Assembly (NCBI RefSeq): GCF_001619985.1
Contig: NW_017264200.1
Span: 682,001-746,000, forward strand
Direction of reading: 5' to 3'
DNA length: 64,000 nt
From: Xylona heveae TC161
Lineage: Eukaryota; Ascomycota; Xylonomycetes; Xylonales; Xylonaceae
Below the pieces are notes generated by a model, which made no database searches, had not been told where the DNA came from, and was given only the letters and a program-made list of their open reading frames with translations. Position numbers and translations under genes: made by a program. This document shows, in pieces, positions 23,192 through 33,389 of this stretch; positions within the stretch are counted from its first letter, which is position 1; each line of letters starts with the position of its first letter.

Positions 23192-24199
23192 ATGACAACG
23201 CAGTCGGCTGGCCCGATGGCGGTCGGCAGCCTTCTTCCTGCTTCCGATGCAGATGACCTGTCTGCCGAGCAGATAACTCAGCTGCTCAAGGATGCCGAGC
23301 AGCGCTTGCGACCTTCCACCGCCGCCGTTGCGACGGCCGGCAAGAGCATACTAGCCTCTCTTCCAAAGTAAGTTTTTTCGCCTTTGGCGCGTCGTTGCCC
23401 GCAATTGATGGGGGACCCAACCTAACGGTCTACAAGGATCCCTACTCTAGGGCCCAACAATGCGCCGCAACCTTATGTTACTTCCAATGGAGAGATGGCT
23501 CGGGTTGACTCCTCTCGCCTGCTCAATAATGACCAGCGAAAGAAATCTGAGGGTCTCCGCAAGGTGGAGGATCCGGCCCAGGTTAAGGCCAAGCTTCAAG
23601 AGGTTTGTACATCTATTTTTATTACTTCCCTTGCGCTGCCTATGAGGAAATTTATCCCAAATTTTTCTTGACGCAGATTCTACGGTTCCCGTCTTGGGCA
23701 CCTTTCTGCACATATGAAAGTCTTCTCTTTGAGAAATCATAGTTACTCTGAGGCTTGTCGTTTTCAATCATTTTATTTGACACTTCTATGTGAGTTCATC
23801 TTGCTGACGCTCTTGCGCCTATAGAAGAAAAAGGCCGACGCTGGTGGCGCTTGGTTCAATATGCCCAAGACAAACGTCACCCCGGAGCTGAAGCAGGATT
23901 TGCAGCTGCTGCAAATGCGATCGGTCCTCGACCCTAAACGCCACTACAAAAAGGACAGCTCAAGAAACAAGGTGCCAGAATTCTCGCAGGTTGGCACTAT
24001 CATTGAAGGACCTACCGAGTTCTACAGTTCGAGATTGTCCAATAAAGAACGAAAACAGACATTGGCGGGGGAGATCCTTGCTGGAGAACAGGAGTCTGGT
24101 CGCTTCAAGAGGAAGTACAACGATATTCAAGACTCCAAAACGAGCGGCAAGAAGGCATACTACAAAGCGCTCAAGGCCAAGCGTTCTAAACGAGGTTGA
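23192..24199 (+). CDS. fcf2: Fcf2-family pre-rRNA processing factor
   Basis: Fcf2 is a nucleolar SSU-processome-associated factor needed for early cleavages of pre-18S rRNA. Three exons: 23192-23367, 23437-23602 and 23825-24199, giving 238 residues. The first splice restores SLPKIPTLGPNN and the second joins KAKLQE to KKKADAGGAWFNMPKTNVTP. WFNMPKT opens the Fcf2 domain (about residues 120-215), which continues with ELKQDLQLLQMRSVLDPKRH, KKDSSRNKVPEFSQVGTIIE and FYSSRLSNKERKQTL. The C-terminus is very basic (KKAYYKALKAKRSKRG), suitable for nucleolar location and RNA contact. The N-terminal 110 residues are linker-like. Confidence 0.93.
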
Positions 24200-24471
24200 G
24201 CTGTTTTGTGACTCAGAAGCTGAGAACCTTTCTTGGCTATTGGCTTTACGCAAGACCCTACAACCATTCCTCAGGACGCCAAGCGCTCTTGTGGCAGAGA
24301 CGCGAGACGTGAAATCCGTCTCAGGAGCTCAAAGCCTTCTCAGAACCCAGCCGGCTGAAGTGGACTCGTGCAGCAGTTTCACGATTTTCCATATGCCAGA
24401 GCAGACCAAGAATCTGTAATCTCAAATGGATGATTCTATCTACAAGGCTCGGTTGAAACTATAGAATGACC

Positions 24472-25850
24472 TTATCCCTTTACTTCGCCGGCCTTTATGC
24501 TCAAGTCGTCCACACAGTGCCGCACCAGTTCCTTTGCAGTTTGTTAGCAGACGAGAATTGCATCTAGGATTGTTTCGACATACCTGCATGACTAGCGAAG
24601 CGTGGTGACTGGCCTCGATGACTTCTTCATGGTTGGCCATGCCCTTTTCCATGACCTTGTGCAATTCCTCGCTGCTTGTCTCGTCCAAATGGAAATCGTC
24701 TCCTCGTGGACCTGGATCGAGGACGGCGGTGTTTGTGACCAGACTCATTGCCAGAACTCGAAGGCCGCAGTGACGAGCCACCACGATTTCTGGTACAGTT
24801 GACATGCCAACGACATCTGCGCCGAGACGGCGGAGCATGCGGCACTCTGCACGTGTCTCGTACCTGTGAGGCAATCAGATTGAAGTGCTGAGGTCTCTTC
24901 ACTGTATTTCAGAACTCACGTAGGACCGCACACGTATGCATATACTCCTTCGTGAATTCTCCTTCGACGGCGGTCAGGACCAAGTTGGGACCAGGCGCGA
25001 TGAGCTTCTCGCCGCAGCTCTAAATCATATGCGTCTGAGAGGGGCAAAAATCGGATGCCGAATTCATCTGCGTTGGGTCCTCGAAGAGGATGTACGCCCG
25101 CGAGCCCAGCCAGATTCAGATGCTAGAGATCATGAGATTAGAGTCTTCGCATACTTTTTTGCATTTGGGGATAGCTGATGCATCCTTACGTCATTGATCA
25201 CTACGATATCACCGACCGCATAATCCGGATTAAGACCGCCAGCAGCGTTCGTTACTGGTGTTTCTTCTTTAGCAAACATCAGCCTGGAATTGCTGGACTT
25301 ACTCACGGATGATAGTATCGATCCCCAAGCATTTGAAGACTCGAGCTGGGAACGTGACCTTTTCGAGACTGTGCCCTTCATAGAAGCTAGATGAATGAAA
25401 AGAATGAATCCCCACCGTCAGCTAATCGTTCCATCAATTTTGCATGAAGATAATTGATGTGAGACCAACTGGAATCGTCCAACCATTAAAACACAGGGAG
25501 TGTTCGTGTTGCCCAGGAACCCAGCTACGAGCTGTCCAGCATGTCCGGCAACTGCGAGTCACCCACGTGGGGTCGTCCGTATAAGTTACAATGCCCGTGA
25601 TATATGCACTCGCAGCGGAAGAAAATGGGTTGCTCAGTCACCTACCAGTAGAAATTGGAAAGTAAGGAATAGAATGATAGTCTATGGCAAAGAGAGGTTC
25701 AGGATGAAGAGTCTGCACCAGACTGCCTAAACCAGAGCCGCAAACAATAGCAACCCGAGGGGATTTCAGCGGCTCTGGTAGTCGTTCCCTAAGAAACTGG
25801 GCTGTTTCATTGGCCTTTAGGTAGATATTTGCCGGCGCAATTTCGCCCAT
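24472..25850 (-). CDS. pnp1: Purine nucleoside phosphorylase
   Basis: This trimeric PNP phosphorolyses inosine and guanosine to base and ribose-1-phosphate in purine salvage. Seven minus-strand exons: 25850-25646, 25551-25470, 25386-25307, 25254-25190, 25122-24920, 24863-24584 and 24531-24472. All junction phases agree, giving 324 residues. Motifs: phosphate loop CGSGLG (residues 38-43), [18 protein letters not shown] across exons 2-3, [20 protein letters not shown] with the base-site Asn/Glu region, [31 protein letters not shown] across exons 5-6, and [12 protein letters not shown]. Length is slightly above the family norm. It diverges from rsm10 with about 390 bp between starts. Confidence 0.95.
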
Positions 25851-26239
25851 ATTGAATGAAAGATAGCTGCGCAGTCGAATATCAGAAATCAGTCTGCTTG
25901 CTTCTCATAAAGCCGTCTCTAGCGTAAATGATAGATCCGGGGACGCCAAGAGGGCAGCTGTTCTTCAGGTATTTATACCAGTTACTGCGCAGTGTGCCTG
26001 AAGCGGTACATGTACTCACGAGAGAAATTCTTTGGCGGGAGCCACCAAACACCCGTAGTACGGCAACCTCCGCGGACGGAGATTCTACAGGAAACCGATG
26101 CAACACTTTACCAGTCGCAATTTGTGTTGACGATCTGGTCACTGAAATGGCTTTCTCAATGGCCTCGCGATCCCCCTGGGGCCTGGTGCGAGGCTTCAAG
26201 GTCAGTCCTCGTGATGTGGTGCTGTCATATTGACCGGAA
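25851..26239. promoter_or_regulatory. Divergent promoter, pnp1 and rsm10
   Basis: 389 bp separate the outward-facing starts. Some short frames cross it, but no coding was supported. Confidence 0.5.
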
Positions 26240-27205
26240 ATGCTGACACTTTGTTCCCGCCAGGCTGTCCCTCTTTGGTCCGCACAGCCGTCACGCGCAT
26301 GCATCTCAAGCTCAGCATGGCTTCGAAATGCACAAGGGCCATCGGCGACCCTGTAAGGATTAAACTGTTGAGTTGACTTCCTAAGTGGTCGTTGCTGATA
26401 TGGAACTGCAGGTCACAGGAATCTGCTGCCGCTCCTCAACAGAACAACAGCTCGCAAATGTAAGTCAGGAGGTGCTAAAGAAAGAAGACACCCCCAGGGA
26501 ACTTGCTCTGATCACTATATCTACAGCCCGCAAGCGCCAGCGAAGGAAGGAAAACCAGAGATCAATCCTAGATTACCTCGGAGCGTCCAAGCAGTCTACC
26601 TGAAACCGTTGCGACGACACGCCGAGTACGGCTTGCCATCCTGCGATCTTCAATTGCGGTCGTATAGCGTTCGCAATCTCGAATTCTTCTGCGATTTCGC
26701 CCTTCGAGCCGCTTACTATTTGAAACTGCCGGCCTCTGGCCCGGTTCCGCTTCCACGAATCACAGAGAGATGGACGGTACCAAGGAGTAATTTCGTCCAC
26801 AAGAAGAGCCAGGAAAACTATGAGCGAAAAACACTACGACGATTGATCCAGATCCAAGATGGCCACCCGGAAACTGTCGAGTTATGGCTTGCATTTTTGA
26901 GGCAACATGCCTATTATGGTGTAGGTATGAAGGCAAATGTCTGGGAACATGAGAAGCTTGGTGAGTTAGCTGGACTATTCATGAGTGGGAACACTCTTTC
27001 TTCCTTCCCCCTTCTAACACAGTGTTGAATAGGCTCAGCAAGATCTCAATCAGAACTTCCCGACCCAGTGCCCGAGTCTAAGTGGGCTCACTTTGGCCGT
27101 AAGAAGTCGCGCGAGACCTCGGAGAAGGTCCTAGAGATAATGAACCGAGAAGGTTATAAAAAGGCTGCCGAGGGCAACAGTGCCTTCAGCTGGATTAATG
27201 TTTAA
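26240..27205 (+). CDS. rsm10: Mitochondrial small-subunit ribosomal protein uS10m (Rsm10)
   Basis: Rsm10 is the S10 protein of the mitochondrial 37S subunit. Four exons: 26240-26352, 26412-26459, 26527-26960 and 27033-27205, giving 255 residues. The start gives MLTLCSRQAVPLWSAQPSRA, an Arg/Ser-rich, acid-free mitochondrial presequence. Exons 2-3 join as NNSSQIPQAPAKEGKPEINP. The S10 domain (about residues 75-190) contains YLKPLRRHAEYGLPSCDLQL, RSYSVRNLEFFCDFALRAAY, RWTVPRSNFVHKKSQENYER and RRLIQIQDGHPETVELWLAF. The tail after GSARSQSELPDPVPESKW is typical of fungal Rsm10. The continuous frame from 26609 starts inside the real protein. Confidence 0.94.
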
Positions 27206-27651
27206 GCTCAATTTTATAGAGTGAAGGAGCTTGATTACGGTGTTTCATAATGCTGGTCGGGTTTTTAGGGGCTCCAGGAGATTTGGCCCATGCAATCGCC
27301 TGTCATGGCGATATAAAACTTGCAATTGCACTTGTACAATAGCGTGTCACCAATTTCTTTTTTCGGTATTCATGTAGATATTCTCAATCTGGTCAGGAAT
27401 TTTCTTTAGAGACTTATTGAATATATCTTGATTCGCGACTATATGATTTCTTGTGTTTTATAGCCCAATTGTCCTCAGATGGTTTATCGCGTTTTCGGCA
27501 TATGGTCTCGGTAGCAAGTGGCCCTAAAGACCCTGAAGATCACCGCAACCACCAAAGCATCAACAACAAGAACACAACCTGCAATCGCTCCGCAGCCAGA
27601 GCTATCTGGGTCCTCAAGGTCGAAAGGGGCCAGCCACGGTCTGCGACAACA
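27206..27651. other. Intergenic, rsm10 to msw1
   Basis: 3' flank of rsm10 and promoter of the TrpRS gene. The TrpRS frame stays open upstream to 27451, but those residues do not look like a presequence. Confidence 0.5.
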
Positions 27652-29319
27652 ATGCGCGGTGTCAATATTTGCTCCGCGAGCAGGCTGACAGCCCCAAAAC
27701 CGCAGCCTGTTACATCCTCCAGATCCTTCTCCCGGAATATTTCCACTTTCTGGCATTCGCAACGGCCGTGTCCCGTAAAGCAACGAAGTCGCTCAACTAC
27801 CGCCCGATTCTTTCAGACATCGAGCTCGCCAAGACAGACTTTCTCGCCTGACTGCGCATCGTCAGCGAGAGAACCATCATCTACCAGCTCCGAATCCCAC
27901 AACATATCGCAGTCTCAACCGTCCACACCCAAACAGCCCAGCAAAGTAATTTTCTCCGGAATACAGCCCACCGGTGTCCCGCACCTGGGAAACTACCTTG
28001 GTGCTCTACGACAATGGGTCAAACTACAGAATGAAGCTGCAGAAGAGCCAGATACCGCAGTGTTATATTCCATAGTCGATCTGCATGCCATTACAATACG
28101 ACAGGACCCAGCACAGCTCCGGCAATGGAAGAGGGAGTCCCTTGCAACATTACTGGCAGTAGGATTGGACCCGGATAAGTCTATGCTTTTTTATCAAAGC
28201 AATGTAAGTTGGCGTCCTGGTTTGCATTGGCGGACGCCGGAAGGTCCGCCTGTTGTACGTCTTGAGTGTTTCTGGTCAATTGCACTCAGAGGTCTCGGAG
28301 GGTATTTGGGCGTTTAGACGCCGGCAATTAGAAAGGCAATTGTTAACATGATTTACTGGCTAGGTTTCCGCACATTCTGAACTCATGTGGATATTATGCT
28401 GCACAGCATCAATGGGTTATTTGTCTCGGATGACGCAGTGGAAGGTGAGTTAAGGATTTTCCCAACTTATTAACTGTTACCACTGTCACCTGTTCTTCAA
28501 GTTATTGACATTTGAATAGAGCAAGCTTAATCTGCCAGAGGATGCATCACCAATAGCAGAATTGACCAAGTCAAAGCTCAAGGCCGGTCTATTCTCATAT
28601 CCAGTCCTTCAGGCAGCCGATGTTTTGGTTCACGGGTTAGCCTTCCCAAGCTTTTCCCTTTTCAATGACTGACGTTATGTAGCGCAACTCACGTCCCTGT
28701 GGGTGAAGACCAAGCTCAACATCTTGAATTTTCTCGAACCTGTGCCGTAAATTTCAATGCCGCATATGGCAAGGTTCTCCGGCAGCCAACTACCATAATT
28801 TGTTCGTGTCCTTTCTTTGTATAAAGCTATGGAATACATTCACTGATGATCTTTTTAGCTCCTGCTCGGCGGGTCATGTCTTTACGACAACCGCATCTAA
28901 AAATGTCCAAATCACACGAAGACCCTCGTTCGAGAATTATTCTTACTGATTCTGCGAATGATATTCATGCGAAGATCCGAGCAGCTGTGACGGATTCAAT
29001 CGAGGGCGTCTCGTACGATCCTTCGGCGCGTCCTGGCGTGTCGAACCTTATTGAGCTCATGTCCCATTCCCTTGACGGAAAGCATTCTTGTGAGGAGTTG
29101 GCCACGGACTGTGAATCTTTGAGCATGCGTGCCTTCAAAGAACGGGTTGCAGACTGCATCATCGAGCACCTCCAGCCAATTCGCGAAAAGTATCACGACG
29201 TCTTGAACGCGGACGGAGGCCGTTATTTACAAGAAACCGCCCTCAAGGGAGCAGAGAGGGCTCGCCAAAATGCGGCAGTGACCATGACACGCGTGCGCGA
29301 AGCTGTGGGTTTGGATTAG
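27652..29319 (+). CDS. msw1: Mitochondrial tryptophanyl-tRNA synthetase
   Basis: A class I synthetase that charges mitochondrial tRNA-Trp. Five exons: 27652-28203, 28364-28444, 28520-28635, 28683-28801 and 28859-29319, giving 442 residues. The ATG at 27652 was preferred to in-frame upstream ATGs because [20 protein letters not shown] followed by a Ser/Arg-rich stretch to about residue 95 resembles a mitochondrial presequence. The HIGH-equivalent is TGVPHLGN (residues 107-114). The Trp-binding region is [20 protein letters not shown] and [17 protein letters not shown]. The KMSKS loop is LKMSKS at 303-308, completed across the last splice. The C-terminal helical anticodon-binding region ends [11 protein letters not shown]. 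Confidence 0.95.
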
Positions 29320-30638
29320 AACCCTTGCTGGCATTGCAACTTAGATTCAACTACTCGGGAAAAGCATTCATTTACTGTATCATATAGCATCGGCTGGCCG
29401 ACTATTGTGTCATATGGGCATCGATCGCGTCATTGTTGACGGATTCTTATCTTTTCGAGTATATAAAATGTATAATAGGATGGAGATAGACTTCACTGCA
29501 TACAGGGAGCAACAGGATCTGTGTCAAGGAGAAGGGGGGATAAGGGTGTTTTACTGTTTTGGGGGAGATATACGTATTCTAAAGATCACCACATCCCATA
29601 CACCCTTTTGAGCAGGGTCTGTATAAATGTATTCTGCACATCATCATTAATTTGTGCAGGATCTGTCCGAATCTCAATGGTTGTACCGGAGCGAGTCGGG
29701 GATAGTTGGACCGGCGGTGCTATGTCCGATGAGACGGAAACACTTAGTCATCACCCCGGTCAGCCAAAGTGGGGGTGCCGCCGGATCAGTCAGCCGATTA
29801 GCCGATCAACAGCGCAAAGAGGTACTGATACTTGAGCTGAGGCTCTGAGAGTACTGTACATTATGTAATTTTGTGCAACGCGAGGTAGCTCTACCTTTCC
29901 CGGAACGGGATAGCCGTATCCGGCATCACGAGGCGGAACTGACTCAAGGCTTATTAATTGTAACTCTGGCCAGTCGAAGTGGAGGCAACAGTGTTCGTCC
30001 CCAGCTACCTACCTAGGAAGGAACGAGGGACGATGATATTGATATGAGAAGTGAATTATCCCGTGCTTGGATAGGATTGCACTGAAGATGCAAAGTGTCA
30101 CAATTAGAATATACTTGGGTTCATATATATTCACCACAGCCAAAATCAATCAGTAGAAAAAGACAATCTATGACAACAGCATTCCCCGGGAGAAGAGCAC
30201 CACCGAGAGAGCACCAGTGGGAAAAGGAAGGCAGCCAAACTTCGTCGGACCCAATCCGACGCCGAGAGAAGCGAACACGCCCCGGCTATACTCGACCTTG
30301 AGATCCAGAGCCTTTCCAGCCAGAAATGCTTTCTTTTCTTCTTTAGAATCCATCTGACATTGTTCAATTTATACCACAGCTTTTTTTTTGTGTCTCTGCT
30401 GCGCCCTCTTACGTGTAGTATCTTTTGCTTGAAGACCTGCTGTCCAGAGAGCTACTCCCCACAATACTGGTGCATTGCGGCGCGACCTTCATTCGCCTCT
30501 CCACCATCAATCACCACAAGGTCTGCGGCACTCGCCGACAGCGCAGTTCACCTTTTGTCCTATTCGTTCTATTCCATTCGGATCATACTTGCCTCAAATC
30601 GGCTTTTCATCGCCAGCGTTTGAAATCAATCGCTGAAT
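29320..30638. promoter_or_regulatory. Upstream region of kapC
   Basis: 1.3 kb between msw1 and kapC. It contains CTACCTACCTAGG near 30005-30017, related to palindromes seen elsewhere in the window. Several short upstream ATG frames lie within the last 300 bp. No gene recognised. Confidence 0.5.
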
Positions 30639-32101
30639 ATGATGCAGTCGAGTATGCAGCCAGCGATAGCTCCGGCGCCACACGCCATGCAAAATACTGC
30701 TCAGGTAAGAAAATCAAGCTGTAATCGCGTCTCCAGAGTTTCGCTGACTGAGGACCGACTAGGACAATGCTGCTGAAATAAGTATGTCGCGTTCCTGATA
30801 GAAGCGATCGCAAGGAATTATTGAAGAAGTTTCTCGATACTGACGCGCGCGTCCGTAGGCCTACGAGAGCATCTGCTCGCGCAGGTGCACTCACCCCAGC
30901 CTGGCACTCACCATCTCGATAACATTGGGTCAGGAAGCTCCATGAGCCCGCACGATCACAATATTGACCCAGCCATCGCTGGACCTGGTCTGCAACCCAG
31001 CCCGGGCGGTGAAGCGCCAGGCGCGGGAGATCTCAGCGACGAGGCAGCAGCCAACGCCGCAGCTGCGGCCGAACTCAAAAAGGCTGGTGGAAAACGCGAG
31101 CTTTCAACGTCGAAACGCGCGGCACAAAACCGCGCAGCTCAGGTACGTAATATCGATGACAAAACAAATGCCATCATTTTCTTTCTTTTTCAAGTCCCTG
31201 GTTTTCCGGTGCCTTCAAAATCCCGTAAAGTTTGGTCGCAAAAAGTTTCGCCATTTTGCAAATGTAGTTGTCTTGAAGAATGTGCGCGCAAAAGTTGTAT
31301 TCTGTCGTCGAGCGAAAAAAAAGAGAGGTTGCTGGAGTTGTTTCTGGATTCTTGTTCTCGTTCCGCTCGTTCTTGCTTTGTCACATCGTTGTCATCAATA
31401 CCATCTTCACACTACAACACCAAAATCATCCCATCCATATTACGGCATCATGGAGCTTACGTAAGGACTATTCATTAACATTTCACAAAACAAAACAACA
31501 GCGTGCCTTTCGACAGCGCAAGGAAGGATACATAAAGAAACTCGAAGAACAAGTTCGCGACTACCACCTCCTCGACGAGAATTACAAGGCCATCCAAGCC
31601 GAAAACTACCAGCTGCGCGACTACATTATTAACCTCCAGTCCCGCCTGCTAGAGTCTCAGGGCGACTACCCACCTGCCCCCTCGAATATTGACCTGCCTC
31701 ACCCTAGATCAATGGATCCATTACAGCCTCAAGGCATGCCTCCTCAGCCTGGCATGCACCACGGTATCCAGACCCAACCCGGCATCCCGCAGCAGCAGCA
31801 GCAACCCCCACAGCAACAGCAGCAACATATCCCTGGCCCGGCGCCTACTGCGCAAATGGGTTCTTCGGCCATGAGCCGTCTCCAAGCATCTGCTGCCCAG
31901 GCCGTCGCTGATCTGGGAAACGTAACTAAGCACCACCCCGGCGGACCCGATGATACTGCGTCCTATCTCACCGCAGGTAATGAGTATCCACCTGCCAAGC
32001 GCATCAAAAATGGAAACGAGGGCATTGGCGGCGCTCAGAACGGTACGCCAAATCCAGAGCTCGGTGCCGGCGTCAACCAAGATCCAAATCGGCCGACTTA
32101 A
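30639..32101 (+). CDS. kapC: bZIP transcription factor KapC (AP-1-like)
   Basis: KapC is a putative AP-1-like (Yap family) DNA-binding regulator named from Aspergillus. Four exons: 30639-30704, 30763-30781 (19 nt), 30859-31142 and 31502-32101, giving 322 residues. Two consecutive ATGs start the frame (MMQSSMQPAIAPAPHAMQ). The bZIP basic region is split by intron 3: KRAAQNRAAQ (114-123) joins RAFRQRKE (124-131), giving the AP-1-like N-x-x-A-Q-R-A-F-R signature. A leucine-zipper coiled coil follows to about 168 (LEEQVRDYHLL, LQAENYQLRDYIINLQ-like heptads). The C-terminal half is Pro/Gln-rich with a polyQ tract around 31791-31828 (about residues 218-230). Intron 3 (31143-31501, 359 nt) is unusually long for this window and stop-free in frame for most of its length. 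Confidence 0.94.
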
Positions 32102-33389
32102 TCGTCACGCTGCCCTTTTCTTTTTTCACTTTCGTTTTTGCTCTTCTATCCTGATCTGGTCCCGGTATGGGTTCATGCTAACCAGTGTCTTTTCCTTTCT
32201 TTTCTTCCCCCCCCTATCTTCTCTTTCCCTCTTACATGTGTTACTTTCGACTTGTCGCCCCTGTTTATTTATTTCTTACCCTTCGAGCTGGGGGGGTTTT
32301 TTTTTTTTTAAAAAGGAGTATCAAGGTTGCCGTTGTGGTTGTTTATCCTCGTCCATTATCGTTGAAGGGAAGATTCTGAGCCGTACGCTACCCTTCTTCG
32401 CACGTTTTCTATATCCCGTCTTTTTTCCCTTTCTTATCACAGACAGCTTCCTTTCCCCGCCCCTTATCATGCACAGCGCCCCCCTCCCCCTTTTGTCCCT
32501 TCTTGTCCTTGATTCATGACGATGCAATTCAACTGCCCCCCCCTTTTTTGGCATTTTCACTCCTCACCCATGGCATTTCTTTCGGCGTTTTGATGCGTGG
32601 CTCGCGGACTGCCTTTTCCTTTAACTCAGTTTCTCTGTTTCCCCCACCATTTTCCTCTCGACTTTATCAAGATACTCTGCTCCCACCTTTTTCTCCAAAG
32701 GGGAACCTAAAGGGCAATGTGTCGTCTTGATATTCTACGCGGATTCCTCTTTTTCTTTTTCTCTTTTCTTTTTCTAACATTGATTTTCTGGCGCGAATCG
32801 ATCAGGGAAAGATCGACTCTTTCAAAGCTTAGGGCTTAGGTTTCAAATCAAATATCTTGAAGCAGAAGAGAGACATGGAAGAACTATTACGTATGCAGCA
32901 AGAGATTTTTAAAAGCCCAGCAGGTGAAGAATTTTTGCGGTATGGTGAAAGTTAAATTGAGCTTTTTAATTGACGTAAACTCCTAAGGAAAGGGGGGGAA
33001 ATAGAGAAAAAAAAAAAAAAGAAAAGGTAATCGAATAGTGGCGATAGTAATACTACATGAGACGGGGGCCAAGGCGACATTGTGCATTGTGCTTTTAAAA
33101 CGAGTTGCTCTTCAGAACTTCTCCGCCATCCCCTCCCGTAACTCTCCGATTCACACTGCACTTGAACATTGACATTGACATGGAGATGAACATGGACGTG
33201 GAGAATCTGAAAAGCTTTTTTTGCTAGTGCAAATTTGACGATGCTGAAATGCCAGTAGCTTTTTCGCTTCAAGGCTTCAAGGCATGAAGGCATGAAGGGT
33301 CTAAGTGTGTGAAGTGTGTGAAGCGTAAAAGTAGAAACTGTTGATATGGACTAAGATTCGGATACGGCTTTGGACATGGGGGTTGGAAG
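32102..33389. other. Intergenic, 3' flanks of kapC and arp5
   Basis: From 32102 to about 32780 the plus strand is strongly C/T-rich with long T and C runs, probably kapC 3' UTR. Near 33280-33330 there are short tandem direct repeats (GGCATGAA, GTGTGTGAA). No coding recognised. Confidence 0.55.

Noticed and set aside
25928-26304. Overlapping open frames on both strands near the rsm10 start
   Set aside because: They cover the divergent promoter and the presequence exon. The spliced Rsm10 model explains the coding signal and the others have no family resemblance.
31280-31501. N-terminal extension of the kapC last exon frame
   Set aside because: The frame is open upstream of 31502, but the AP-1-like basic region is only completed by splicing exon 3 to 31502. 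The extension is intron.
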